NCBI GenBank assembly: GCA_035517115.1
Contig: DATIZL010000084.1
Coordinates: forward strand, 19,657-83,656
DNA: 64,000 nucleotides
Source: Hyphomicrobium_A sp035517115
Lineage (GTDB): Bacteria > Pseudomonadota > Alphaproteobacteria > Rhizobiales > Hyphomicrobiaceae
Direction of reading: 5' to 3'
Each line of letters starts with the position of its first letter. Positions within the stretch are counted from its first letter, which is position 1. The notes beneath the pieces were generated by a model that ran no database searches, had not been told where the DNA came from, and saw nothing but the letters and a program-made list of their open reading frames with translations. Positions 55,607-63,280 of this stretch are shown here, piece by piece. The translations under genes and the position numbers were made by a program.

Positions 55607-56221
55607 TCGTCCAGACCAGCGCGACTGCGCTTCACGCGGCCCGTCTTACAGTAATTGGTAGGTTCGATAGAACAACGCCTCAACTCGCTGGACGATTTGC
55701 CCAGAAAGATACGCAGTTACACCCAGATATGACGATGAGACCAGGGACGAGATACTAAACTTAACCTGGTGTCGTCGTTCGCCGGGACTAGCATTCACAT
55801 GGCTGGGCTAGTCGGGGCGTGGCGACCATCTAGACCGTAACGCGTTACCTTGCGGGTGGCAAGTGCACCGGCATCTCACAGCCCTGTCCACAGGGCGCGG
55901 AAGAATGGCGATACCACAAGTGGACAACCTGTGAGTTGGTTTAAACGCCTGTGGGTAGCGGGCTGGAGAAGTTGAGGATTCGCATGCATGCGGCTGTGGA
56001 TCATCGAGGCTGAAAATTCGTCCCCCGCCGCGTCAGCAAATCGTCATTTTTCTGTTGGGCCGAGACACGCCGCCGATGCAGCGAGAACGCTCCTGCAAAC
56101 TTTTGCGCAGCGGGAGCAGCCGGTGAATCCACGACTTATGTGCGTTCACGACTCTCGCTGCGCGGCGCGTCCGCAGACCCTCGATGTGGCGAACATACAG
56201 CGTCCGCTTTTTCAGCGCCGG
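55607..56221. other. Candidate chromosomal origin (oriC) between rhodanese gene and rpsT
   Basis: About 615 bases without genes, less GC-rich than the surroundings. DnaA-box-like 9-mers cluster at 55885-55893 (TGTCCACAG), 55920-55928 (GTGGACAAC), 55950-55958 (TGTGGGTAG) and 55995-56003 (TGTGGATCA, two mismatches from TGTGGATAA). Three GANTC sites lie at 55977-55981, 56125-56129 and 56150-56154. AT-rich runs such as TTTAAAC (55940-55946) and TCATTTTTCTG (56043-56053) could unwind. The boxes are imperfect and Rhizobiales origins are sometimes elsewhere (near hemE), so this remains a candidate. Confidence 0.45.
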
Positions 56222-56488
56222 TTAGTCCGCCATCGCCTTAACGCGCGCGCTCAAGCGCGACACCTTGCGGCTCGCTGCCTTCTTGGGGAGCATGCCTTTC
56301 TGCGCCGTTCTCGCGAGCACGGGCTCCGCCGACTTCAAGGCGTCCTTGGCGGCGGCCTTGTTTCCCGCCTTGATCGCCTCTTCGACTTGGCGCACGGCGC
56401 TGCGGGCGCGCGATGAGCGCGCCTTGTTGATCTCGGTGCGCCGAGTTGCCTGGCGCGCGGCCTTCTTCGCCGACTTGGTGTTGGCCAT
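56222..56488 (-). CDS. rpsT: 30S ribosomal protein S20
   Basis: 88-aa basic three-helix ribosomal protein that binds 16S rRNA. MANTKSAKKAARQATRRTEI is the classic N-terminus and fixes the start at 56488; the rest is Lys/Ala/Arg-rich and ends RVKAMAD. It has a recognisable promoter and a ~136-base leader upstream. Position near dnaA is normal for alphaproteobacteria. Confidence 0.97.
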   Translation of the reverse strand: MANTKSAKKAARQATRRTEINKARSSRARSAVRQVEEAIKAGNKAAAKDALKSAEPVLARTAQKGMLPKKAASRKVSRLSARVKAMAD

Positions 56489-56588
56489 GTTCTGTCGTCC
56501 TAAATCCTTGACCGGTTGGATCAGCTGGGTTGATGCCCGCCAGGAAGCGCAATGCTTCCGACGGCGGAGCCTGAATTCCGAATGTGTT

Positions 56589-56619
56589 TGCCGCCCGAAA
56601 CCTAAGGCTTCGAGCGGCA
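56589..56619 (-). promoter_or_regulatory. Hairpin in the rpsT leader
   Basis: In the transcribed strand TGCCGCTCGAA and TTTCGGGCGGCA fold into an 11-bp stem (one G-T pair) with a ~8-base loop, near the 5' end of the 136-base leader. A second possible stem (GGAAGC/GCTTCC) lies at about 56548-56564. A structured leader would suit autoregulation by S20, as known in enterobacteria; this is inference. Confidence 0.45.
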
Positions 56620-56630
56620 GAACCGGCGAT

Positions 56631-56659
56631 GCTATAGACGGCACTGCAACCAGGGTCAA
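56631..56659 (-). promoter_or_regulatory. Sigma70-type promoter of rpsT
   Basis: Minus strand: -35 TTGACC (56659-56654), 17-base spacer, -10 TATAGC (56636-56631). Transcription would begin near 56624, giving a ~136-base leader before the rpsT ATG at 56488. Confidence 0.65.
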
Positions 56660-56768
56660 CGCGCAAGCTGCGCCCTAACGGATTGGCGGGGCTCGCAGAA
56701 CAGTCGCACGCCCAGCCGTTCCGAAATCTGCTAAAGAGGCGCCGGTAGGGGACGCGGGAAACCTTGCG

Positions 56769-57356
56769 ATGATCTCCACTTTCGGCTGGGCCGGCGCGCT
56801 TGTGATCGGCGTCGCTGCAAGCGTGCTCGGCGCGGTTGCCGATGCGCCGCGGCTGCACCTGACGCTCACCGCCGCAGCGGCCTTGGGCCTTGTCGCGCTC
56901 CCCATCGTGGAGCGCGGCCGCCTCCTTGCCTCCGGCGCAAGCGAGCCTGCACTTGCCGGCGCCACCGCGGGCGCCATGGCGACCGTGTGGGCCTGGGGGG
57001 CGCTGAGCCTCCTCATCATCTACGTCCTTGTCTCCACGTGGGGCGAATGGTGGCAATACGTGCTGGGCGCGGGCGCCGTGGCGCTGCTCTGCCTCTTCTT
57101 CTCGGCGACGCTTGCGCGCGATGCCGCGGCGGGCCGCGAGGATGCGACCATGCTCAACCTTGCCCGCTACCTGACGATCGGCCAGCTTGCCGGCATGATC
57201 ATCGCCATGGTCGGGTTGATCGCCGACGGCAAGATGCCGCGCGATGCTGCCAAGCCAGACTGGGCGGCGAGCGCCATCTTCTTCTTCGGCGCAGCCGCGC
57301 TCGCGGTCATCAGCGCTGACGCCTTGCGGCGCACGGCATCCTCGCGCCATACGTAA
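56769..57356 (+). CDS. Five-to-six-segment membrane protein, paralogue A
   Basis: A 195-aa integral membrane protein of unknown family. Segments include GWAGALVIGVAASVLGAVA, VWAWGALSLLIIYVLV, WWQYVLGAGAVALLCLFF and IFFFGAAALAVISADAL. A pattern of WxWGA ... WxxWWQY ... DWAAxxIFxxGAAxLA is shared with the next gene, showing tandem duplication. Its 5' end is divergent from rpsT. Confidence 0.7.
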   Translation: MISTFGWAGALVIGVAASVLGAVADAPRLHLTLTAAAALGLVALPIVERGRLLASGASEPALAGATAGAMATVWAWGALSLLIIYVLVSTWGEWWQYVLGAGAVALLCLFFSATLARDAAAGREDATMLNLARYLTIGQLAGMIIAMVGLIADGKMPRDAAKPDWAASAIFFFGAAALAVISADALRRTASSRHT

Positions 57357-57419
57357 GGCCGCGCGTAACCCCAACAAGTTGCCTGCTACCACACAAACAA
57401 CGGCGGCCAGGACACCACG

Positions 57420-58040
57420 ATGCCTTTAAGATCGATGCTGCCGGTCATTCTGCTCGCGTTCCTCGTGAGCATCATGGTCGCCGTGCTCGCCGCCGGCCGC
57501 GGCTCGGGGTGGACGCTGGCGCTGGCGGTGGCGCTGTTCGCCATCCAGATGCTGTTCGTGGCGTTGCGCCTCAACGCTCCCTTCTGGGGCGAGAGGCTTC
57601 CGGCAACTGAAACGCCTCCCGCGGCCGCTTGCGCGCAGAGCAACGCCGTGCTGGCGGGACTCATCTGGACCTGGGGTGCCGTCGCCATGCTGGCGGTCTA
57701 CTCGCTCACCGCGCTGAAGTGGCAGCATTGGTGGCAATACGGGCTTGCCATGCTGGCGATCGCGGGCGCGATCTTCGTCTATTCGCTCGCCATGACCGGC
57801 GGCCGCGCGAGCCATCGCGGTGCGCGCACATTCCGCGTCCTCGTCGGTCTCACGACCGCGCAGGGCGTCGCCGTGGTGGTCGCGATCCTGTGGATCGTCT
57901 TCTCCGGCAAGATCTACACGCTGCGGGGCGACTGGGCCGCGAACGAGATCTTCATCGGCGGCGCGGCCGTGCTCGCCATGGTGTCGGCGATCACCGTGCT
58001 CACGCTGCGCAAGCTCACGCGCGAAGCGCGGCCGACGTGA
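57420..58040 (+). CDS. Five-to-six-segment membrane protein, paralogue B
   Basis: A 206-aa membrane protein, the partner of the previous gene. Shared signature: IWTWGAVAMLAVY, WQHWWQYGLAML, then GDWAANEIFIGGAAVLAMVS. Hydrophobic segments are of the same number and spacing. The N-terminus (MLPVILLAFLVSIMVAVLA) forms the first helix. Function unknown; possibly acts as a hetero-oligomer with paralogue A. It is convergent with mutM (7 bases). Confidence 0.7.
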   Translation: MPLRSMLPVILLAFLVSIMVAVLAAGRGSGWTLALAVALFAIQMLFVALRLNAPFWGERLPATETPPAAACAQSNAVLAGLIWTWGAVAMLAVYSLTALKWQHWWQYGLAMLAIAGAIFVYSLAMTGGRASHRGARTFRVLVGLTTAQGVAVVVAILWIVFSGKIYTLRGDWAANEIFIGGAAVLAMVSAITVLTLRKLTREARPT

Positions 58041-58047
58041 GCCACAC

Positions 58048-58932
58048 TCACTGCTGACACTTGGGGCAGTAGAACGTCGAGCGCCCGCCTTGCACGATGC
58101 GCTTGACGGTGCCGCAGCGCCCATCGCGCCCGCACGGCTCTCCCTCGCGCCCGTAGACCGCGAACGTATGCTGAAACTCGCCCAGCGCGCCGTCGGCGCG
58201 GCGATAATCGCGCAGCGAGGAGCCGCCGGCGGCAATGGCGTCCTTGAGCACGGCTTTGATGGCGGCGACGAGCTTCTCCGCGCGCTCGTTGGGACGGCCG
58301 GTCTTGGTAGCGATCGTCGCGGCCTTGCGCTTGGGCGACAGCCCGGCACGGAACAACGCCTCGCATACGTAGATGTTGCCGAGCCCGGCGATGATGCGCT
58401 GGTCGGACAGGAACGCCTTCAAGTCGACCTTCTTGCCTGCCGCGCGACGCGCGAGATAGTCGGGCGTCAGCTCGCGCCCGAGCGGCTCCGCGCCGAGCCC
58501 GTGCATGAGCGGATGTTCGGCGAGCTCGGCCTCCGGGATCAGCAGCATGAAACCGAAGCGGCGCGCGTCGTTGTAGGTGATCGTCGCGCCGTCCTCCATG
58601 TGAAGCACTATGTGGTCGTGTTTCGCGTCAGTTGCTGCCTTGTCAACATACTTTCCGGCGCTCTTGCCGCTTAATGAAGCGCTGTGAACCGTGAACCGGC
58701 CCGTCATGCCGAGGTGCATGAGCAGGGCATCCCCGCCCGACAGATGGGCGATGAGGTATTTGGCGCGGCGCTCCAGCCGCTCGACCTTCCTCCCACGCAT
58801 CCGCTCGGGGAAATCCTTGGGCAGCGGGAAACGCAGGTCCTTGCGGTTCTGCTCGAGCCGCTTAATGCGCTTTCCCTCCAGCACGGGGAGAAGCCCCCGG
58901 CGCACGGTCTCGACTTCAGGCAACTCGGGCAT
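58048..58932 (-). CDS. mutM: Formamidopyrimidine-DNA glycosylase
   Basis: Removes oxidised purines (8-oxoG, Fapy) and nicks the site. 294 aa from ATG 58932, beginning MPELPEVETVRRGL: Pro2 is the catalytic amine and Glu3 the acid. The helix-two-turn-helix and C-terminal zinc finger are present; the first finger pair is C-x5-C (CGRDGRCG), a spacing seen in alphaproteobacterial members, and the second is CPKC. Divergent from ubiE (79 bases), a standard arrangement. Confidence 0.96.
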   Translation of the reverse strand: MPELPEVETVRRGLLPVLEGKRIKRLEQNRKDLRFPLPKDFPERMRGRKVERLERRAKYLIAHLSGGDALLMHLGMTGRFTVHSASLSGKSAGKYVDKAATDAKHDHIVLHMEDGATITYNDARRFGFMLLIPEAELAEHPLMHGLGAEPLGRELTPDYLARRAAGKKVDLKAFLSDQRIIAGLGNIYVCEALFRAGLSPKRKAATIATKTGRPNERAEKLVAAIKAVLKDAIAAGGSSLRDYRRADGALGEFQHTFAVYGREGEPCGRDGRCGTVKRIVQGGRSTFYCPKCQQ

Positions 58933-59011
58933 GCTTAACCGGGTGGGGCAGAAATTTTCATTGGGCGGCGGGAGCATAGCGTGCGCCTCAGCGCTTCGCT
59001 ATGCTCCGGCC

Positions 59012-59782
59012 ATGAGCGAAGAAGCGCACGACCCCGCCGAGACGAGCTTCGGCTACCGCAGCGTGCCGGAAGGGGAGCGGCAAACGCTCGTCAACCGGGT
59101 GTTCGCCACCGTTGCCGAGCGCTATGACCTCATGAACGACCTCATGTCGGGCGGCCTGCACCGGCTGTGGAAGGACGATCTCATCGCCCAGCTCAACCCG
59201 CCGCGCGGCGACAGGCCCTACCGGCTGCTCGACGTGGCCGGCGGCACTGGCGACGTCGCCATCCGCTACGCGCGGGCGAGCGGGCCGCAGGCGACGGCGG
59301 TCTTGTGCGACATCAGCCCGGAGATGATCGAGGTCGGCCGGCGCCGGGTCGAGCAGGCCCGCCTCTCGCAAAGCATCACATTCGCGCAGGGCAATGCTGA
59401 GGCGCTCCCCTTCCCCGCCCGCTCGTTCGACGCCTACACCATCGCCTTCGGCATTCGCAACGTCACGCACATCGATCAAGCGCTGAGCGAGGCGTTCCGC
59501 GTGCTCAGGCTCGGCGGGCATTTCCTGTGTCTCGAGTTTGCGGCGGTCGAGGTGCCGATCCTCGATCGGCTCTACGACTTTCACTCCTTCGAGGTCATCC
59601 CGCGTCTCGGGCAACTGATCGCGGGGGAGGAGATGCCCTATCGCTACCTGGTCGAGAGCATCCGCAAGTTCCCGCGCCAGAAACGGTTTGCCGACATGAT
59701 CCGCGCCGCCGGATTCGAGCGCGTGAGCTATCGCGACTTGAGCGGCGGGATCGCGGCGATCCACTCGGGCTGGAAGATCTGA
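59012..59782 (+). CDS. ubiE: Ubiquinone/menaquinone biosynthesis methyltransferase
   Basis: SAM-dependent C-methyltransferase. 256 aa from ATG 59012. Class I motifs: LLDVAGGTGDVAIR (SAM-binding), NAEALPFPARSFDAYTIAFG and IRNVTHIDQALSEAFRVLR, plus AERYDLMNDLMSGGLHRLWK near the start, all typical of UbiE. In most relatives ubiB and coaBC follow; here a phage-like gene does. Confidence 0.96.
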   Translation: MSEEAHDPAETSFGYRSVPEGERQTLVNRVFATVAERYDLMNDLMSGGLHRLWKDDLIAQLNPPRGDRPYRLLDVAGGTGDVAIRYARASGPQATAVLCDISPEMIEVGRRRVEQARLSQSITFAQGNAEALPFPARSFDAYTIAFGIRNVTHIDQALSEAFRVLRLGGHFLCLEFAAVEVPILDRLYDFHSFEVIPRLGQLIAGEEMPYRYLVESIRKFPRQKRFADMIRAAGFERVSYRDLSGGIAAIHSGWKI

Positions 59783-59792
59783 GCGCGCCTCA

Positions 59793-61457
59793 TCAATTGA
59801 ACCACCCGGGCGATGTCGCGCTGCCGGCTGCATTCCCGGGAAGATAGGACGTCCCGCTTCCTTCGGTGTTCACGCCACCCGCGGTATCCGCGTAGTAGCG
59901 CGGCCCGACGGCGCCGAGCTTGTGGGTTCCCGACTGCGAGCCGGATGTGTTGATCGCCGCGCCTCCGGCCGTCGCCGAAAGCGTAAAGCTGTTCGCATCG
60001 ACGACGGTTTTGACGTAGTACGTCGTGTTTTTCGCGAGCCCCGTGGGTAGCGTATCGCCGTTGTCGTAGAAGGACACAGGCTCGTTGGCGCTCTTGCCGT
60101 GGCCCGTATAGGTCACCACTCCGGGCGAGGCGATCGAGACCGTCACCGACGGGTACGAGAAGGTATTGGCGGCAAACCGCGTGAGGCCGCCCGAGGAGGC
60201 AACGCTGAAACCGGAGCCCAAAATGGGGGAGCCCTTTAGGGTGATCGTGTTGAGCACGGACCAGATGAGCCCGTGATAGACGACGTAGGCGTGACCGACG
60301 CCGGCGTTGCCGCTGATGGTGTAGTTGGCGCCGATGTTGCTGATGAAGCCGTTGGTGTCGGCATACGTGTGCGCGATACCGCAATAGCCGAAGTCCATGT
60401 TGCCGGCGACGTCGATCCTGCCGTTGGAGAATACGCCGAGGCCGTAGTAGTTGGCGTTGGTCAGCTTGAACCCGCCGACGTTCAGCCGCCCGCCGCCGGA
60501 GACGCTGATGCAGGCCAAGGTGCCCGAGACGCTGACGACGACGTTGCTCGGCGTCGTCGTGTCTCCGACCAAGGTGACGCTACCGCTTCCGACCCACGGC
60601 CCCGAGACGCTGGCCGGAACGGTGTAGGTTCCGGCTCCGACTTGAATGGTGACGCTGTAGGTCGATATGTCGAGCGCAGCCACGGTATCGATCGCCTTCT
60701 GGATCGTCAGGAGCGCACCGCCCGAGGTGTTGGCAAGACCGGTGTTGCTGTCGTTGCCGTCGCTGCGCACGTAGTAGGTGCGGTTGGCGGTCAGCACCTC
60801 GCGCCGCGGCGTCAACGGGAATGACGCTGCGCCCGTCGTGCGGTTGATGACGATCGCTTCCTTCCACGTCGACCCGTCGGCGCTCACCTTGAAATGGAAG
60901 TCGTCGTCGCCGGCGAGCCCCATCTCGGCCCGTCCGGAGAAGCCGTCCTGATAGAGCAGGCTCGCGGTGTCGGCTGCCGAGGCCTTGTTGATCTTGAGCT
61001 GATGGCCGGCGCCCGCGTGGTTGAGCAGCGTCGCCGTGGCGGCCAAGGCCAGGCGGTTCGTGGTGTCGGCCGTCGCGTTGATGCCGACGGTCGAGAAGCT
61101 CCCCGCGCTGCCGCTACCGGTCGTGAGCGCCGTCCAGGCCGAGCCGTTCCACACGACGGCCGTGTCCTCGTCCGTCACCCAGGCGATGAAGCCCTCCAGC
61201 GGATGGTAGAACGCCCAGGCGCCGTCCTGATAGGCGGCGATATCGCCGGCATGACCGGCCCATCCACCGGTGGGGCTCGCCGCCACGATGTAGCGCGCTC
61301 CATTGGCCGGCGAGCCCGGCGGCGCCGTCAAGTCGCGGTCGAGCACGCTGAGCTGCACGATGGCATCGAGTGCGCGAATGGCCTCGTTGTGAGTGACGTG
61401 CTTCTGCGACTGGGCCGCCACGATGTAGGGCAGGCCGAGGTTGGGCGTCTCGTCCAC
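59793..61457 (-). CDS. Phage tail-fibre-like DUF2793 protein, isolated
   Basis: A 554-aa protein. Residues ~1-110 match DUF2793 (MDETPNLGLPYIVAAQSQKH, VTHNEAIRALDAIVQLSVLD), a domain found in tail proteins of phages and gene transfer agents. The rest is beta-rich, Gly/Ser/Thr-heavy: TYYVRSDGNDSNTGL near residue 225 and then short parallel-beta-helix-like turns, and a late repeat-type domain (VTYTGHGKSANEPVSFY). No other phage gene is nearby. It is convergent with ubiE (10 bases). Role unknown; possibly a domesticated tail fibre or GTA part. Confidence 0.8.
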   Translation of the reverse strand: MDETPNLGLPYIVAAQSQKHVTHNEAIRALDAIVQLSVLDRDLTAPPGSPANGARYIVAASPTGGWAGHAGDIAAYQDGAWAFYHPLEGFIAWVTDEDTAVVWNGSAWTALTTGSGSAGSFSTVGINATADTTNRLALAATATLLNHAGAGHQLKINKASAADTASLLYQDGFSGRAEMGLAGDDDFHFKVSADGSTWKEAIVINRTTGAASFPLTPRREVLTANRTYYVRSDGNDSNTGLANTSGGALLTIQKAIDTVAALDISTYSVTIQVGAGTYTVPASVSGPWVGSGSVTLVGDTTTPSNVVVSVSGTLACISVSGGGRLNVGGFKLTNANYYGLGVFSNGRIDVAGNMDFGYCGIAHTYADTNGFISNIGANYTISGNAGVGHAYVVYHGLIWSVLNTITLKGSPILGSGFSVASSGGLTRFAANTFSYPSVTVSIASPGVVTYTGHGKSANEPVSFYDNGDTLPTGLAKNTTYYVKTVVDANSFTLSATAGGAAINTSGSQSGTHKLGAVGPRYYADTAGGVNTEGSGTSYLPGNAAGSATSPGWFN

Positions 61458-61567
61458 GCGATCCTCGCAAGACTTGGGTCCTGACGAAGACTAAGCGACG
61501 GGCGCCACCCCGGGGATAAGGCGACGGCCGCCTGCGTTTCACGTGAGACGATTAACGCGATCCGGAC

Positions 61568-62257
61568 TCAGGCCGCAGCCTTGCTACGGGCGGCCTTCGC
61601 CGCCTCGCGGATGGCGGCGATGTTGGCCGCGTAGGTCTCGCGCGTGCCACCCTTGAACACGGCGGAGCCGGCAACGAGCACGTTCGCTCCGGCCCCGGCG
61701 ACGAGGGCCGCCGTCTCCGGTCCGATGCCGCCGTCCACCTCGATGTCAATGGGCCGGCTACCGGCCATCGCCTTGACGCGGCGGATCTTGTCGACCACGG
61801 CCGGGATGAAGCTCTGGCCGCCGAACCCGGGGTTGACGGTCATCAGGAGGATCAGATCGAGGTGGTGCAGCACGTAGGCGATGGCGTCCTCGGGCGTTCC
61901 CGGATTGAGCGAGACGCCCGCTTTCTTGCCCAGCGCCTTGATCGCCTGCAGCGAGCGGTCGAGGTGAGCGCCGGCCTCGGCGTGCACGGTGATGATATCG
62001 GCACCCGCCTCTGCGAACGCCTCGATGTAAGGGTCGGCCGGCTCGATCATCAGGTGCACGTCGAACACCTTGGGCGTGGCGCGGCGGATCGCCTTCACCA
62101 CCGGCGGACCGAACGTGATGTTGGGGACGAAGTGTCCGTCCATCACGTCGAGATGGATCCAATCGGCGCCGGCCGCGTCGACCGCCGCGATCTCCTCGTT
62201 CAAGCGGCCGAAATCGGCCGACAGGATGGACGGAGCGATGATGATCGGGCGGGCCAT
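61568..62257 (-). CDS. rpe: Ribulose-phosphate 3-epimerase
   Basis: Interconverts ribulose-5-phosphate and xylulose-5-phosphate in the pentose phosphate and Calvin cycles. 229 aa TIM barrel from ATG 62257 with GGGAG upstream. Motifs: IIIAPSILSADFGRL, IHLDVMDGHFVPNITFG with metal-binding His and Asp, LMTVNPGFGGQ and EVDGGIG. It lies 107 bases downstream of prkB in the same direction, as in cbb operons where it is called cbbE. Confidence 0.96.
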   Translation of the reverse strand: MARPIIIAPSILSADFGRLNEEIAAVDAAGADWIHLDVMDGHFVPNITFGPPVVKAIRRATPKVFDVHLMIEPADPYIEAFAEAGADIITVHAEAGAHLDRSLQAIKALGKKAGVSLNPGTPEDAIAYVLHHLDLILLMTVNPGFGGQSFIPAVVDKIRRVKAMAGSRPIDIEVDGGIGPETAALVAGAGANVLVAGSAVFKGGTRETYAANIAAIREAAKAARSKAAA

Positions 62258-62364
62258 GAGCTCAGGCTCCCATCGAGTGCCGGCCGGCAACGCGCAATGC
62301 GCTTACCGAGCTGTCCTAGCGCCGGCGGCTTTCCGAAAGCGTAACGAAAGGCCGCCCCGGCCTC

Positions 62365-63240
62365 TCAAGAGGCCCTACGCCGCCGCTCCACCAAGGTCAA
62401 TATCAGCGGCGTGAGGATGAGTTGCATGGCAAGGTCGAGCATGCCGCCGGGGATGACGATCGAGTTGGCGCGCGACATGAAGCTCATCTGGATCATCGAT
62501 AGAAGGTAGGGAAAGTCGATGCCGCGGGGGTCCTTGAAGCGGATCACGACCATGGATTCGTCGGGCGTCGGTATCCAGCGGGCGATGAACGGGTTCGAGG
62601 TGTCGACCGTCGGTATGCGCTGGAAGTTGATGTCGGTCTCCGTGAACTGCGGGCAGATATATTTCACGTAGTCCGGCATGCGGGTCAGGATGGCGTCGAT
62701 CGCCGCCTCGTGCGTGTAGCCGCGGGCCGACTTGTCGCGCGTGAGCTTCTGGATCCACTCCAAGTTGATCACGGGGACGACACCGATCTTGAGATCGGCG
62801 TGCTGCGCCACGTTGATGTCTTTGGTCACCAACGCCCCGTGCAGTCCTTCATAGAAGAGCAGATCGGTGTCGCGCGGAAAGTCCACCCACGGCGTGAAGG
62901 TGCCGACGGGCGCGCCTTGGTGCTCCGCCTCGCGCTCGTCGTGAACGTAATGGCGCGTGCGCCCCATGCCGTGCTCGCCATAGCTGCGGAACACCTCCTC
63001 GACCTCTTTGAGCAGATTGGCCTCGAGCCCGAAGTGGCTGAAATGATTGTTGCCGCGCCTCTTCGCCTCCGCCATCGCACGCTCCATCTCGGCGCGGTCG
63101 TAGCGATGGAAGGCGTCGCCCTCGATGAAGGCGGCTGTGATGTGCTCGCGGCGGAAGATCGTCTCGAAGGTCTGCTTGACCGACGTCGTGCCTGCGCCGG
63201 AGGAGCCCGTGACCGAGATTATGGGGTGTCTTACCGACAT
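62365..63240 (-). CDS. prkB: Phosphoribulokinase
   Basis: Phosphorylates ribulose-5-phosphate to ribulose-1,5-bisphosphate, the Calvin-cycle-specific step. 291 aa, the bacterial class I form. The P-loop is atypical GSSGAGTTS (about residues 12-20), and FIEGDAFHRYDRAEM, HYVHDEREA and LLFYEGLHGALV are family motifs. It lies 40 bases downstream of fbp on the same strand. Together with fbp and rpe it marks CO2-fixing capacity, with RuBisCO genes expected outside the window. Confidence 0.97.
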   Translation of the reverse strand: MSVRHPIISVTGSSGAGTTSVKQTFETIFRREHITAAFIEGDAFHRYDRAEMERAMAEAKRRGNNHFSHFGLEANLLKEVEEVFRSYGEHGMGRTRHYVHDEREAEHQGAPVGTFTPWVDFPRDTDLLFYEGLHGALVTKDINVAQHADLKIGVVPVINLEWIQKLTRDKSARGYTHEAAIDAILTRMPDYVKYICPQFTETDINFQRIPTVDTSNPFIARWIPTPDESMVVIRFKDPRGIDFPYLLSMIQMSFMSRANSIVIPGGMLDLAMQLILTPLILTLVERRRRAS

Positions 63241-63280
63241 GCGCTCTCGCAGAAGCCTCGCTCAACCGATGGAAAATGCC

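Noticed and set aside
55885..56003. Treating the DnaA-box-like 9-mers as proven DnaA boxes
   Set aside because: Each differs from TTATCCACA/TGTGGATAA by at least two bases; kept only as a candidate origin.
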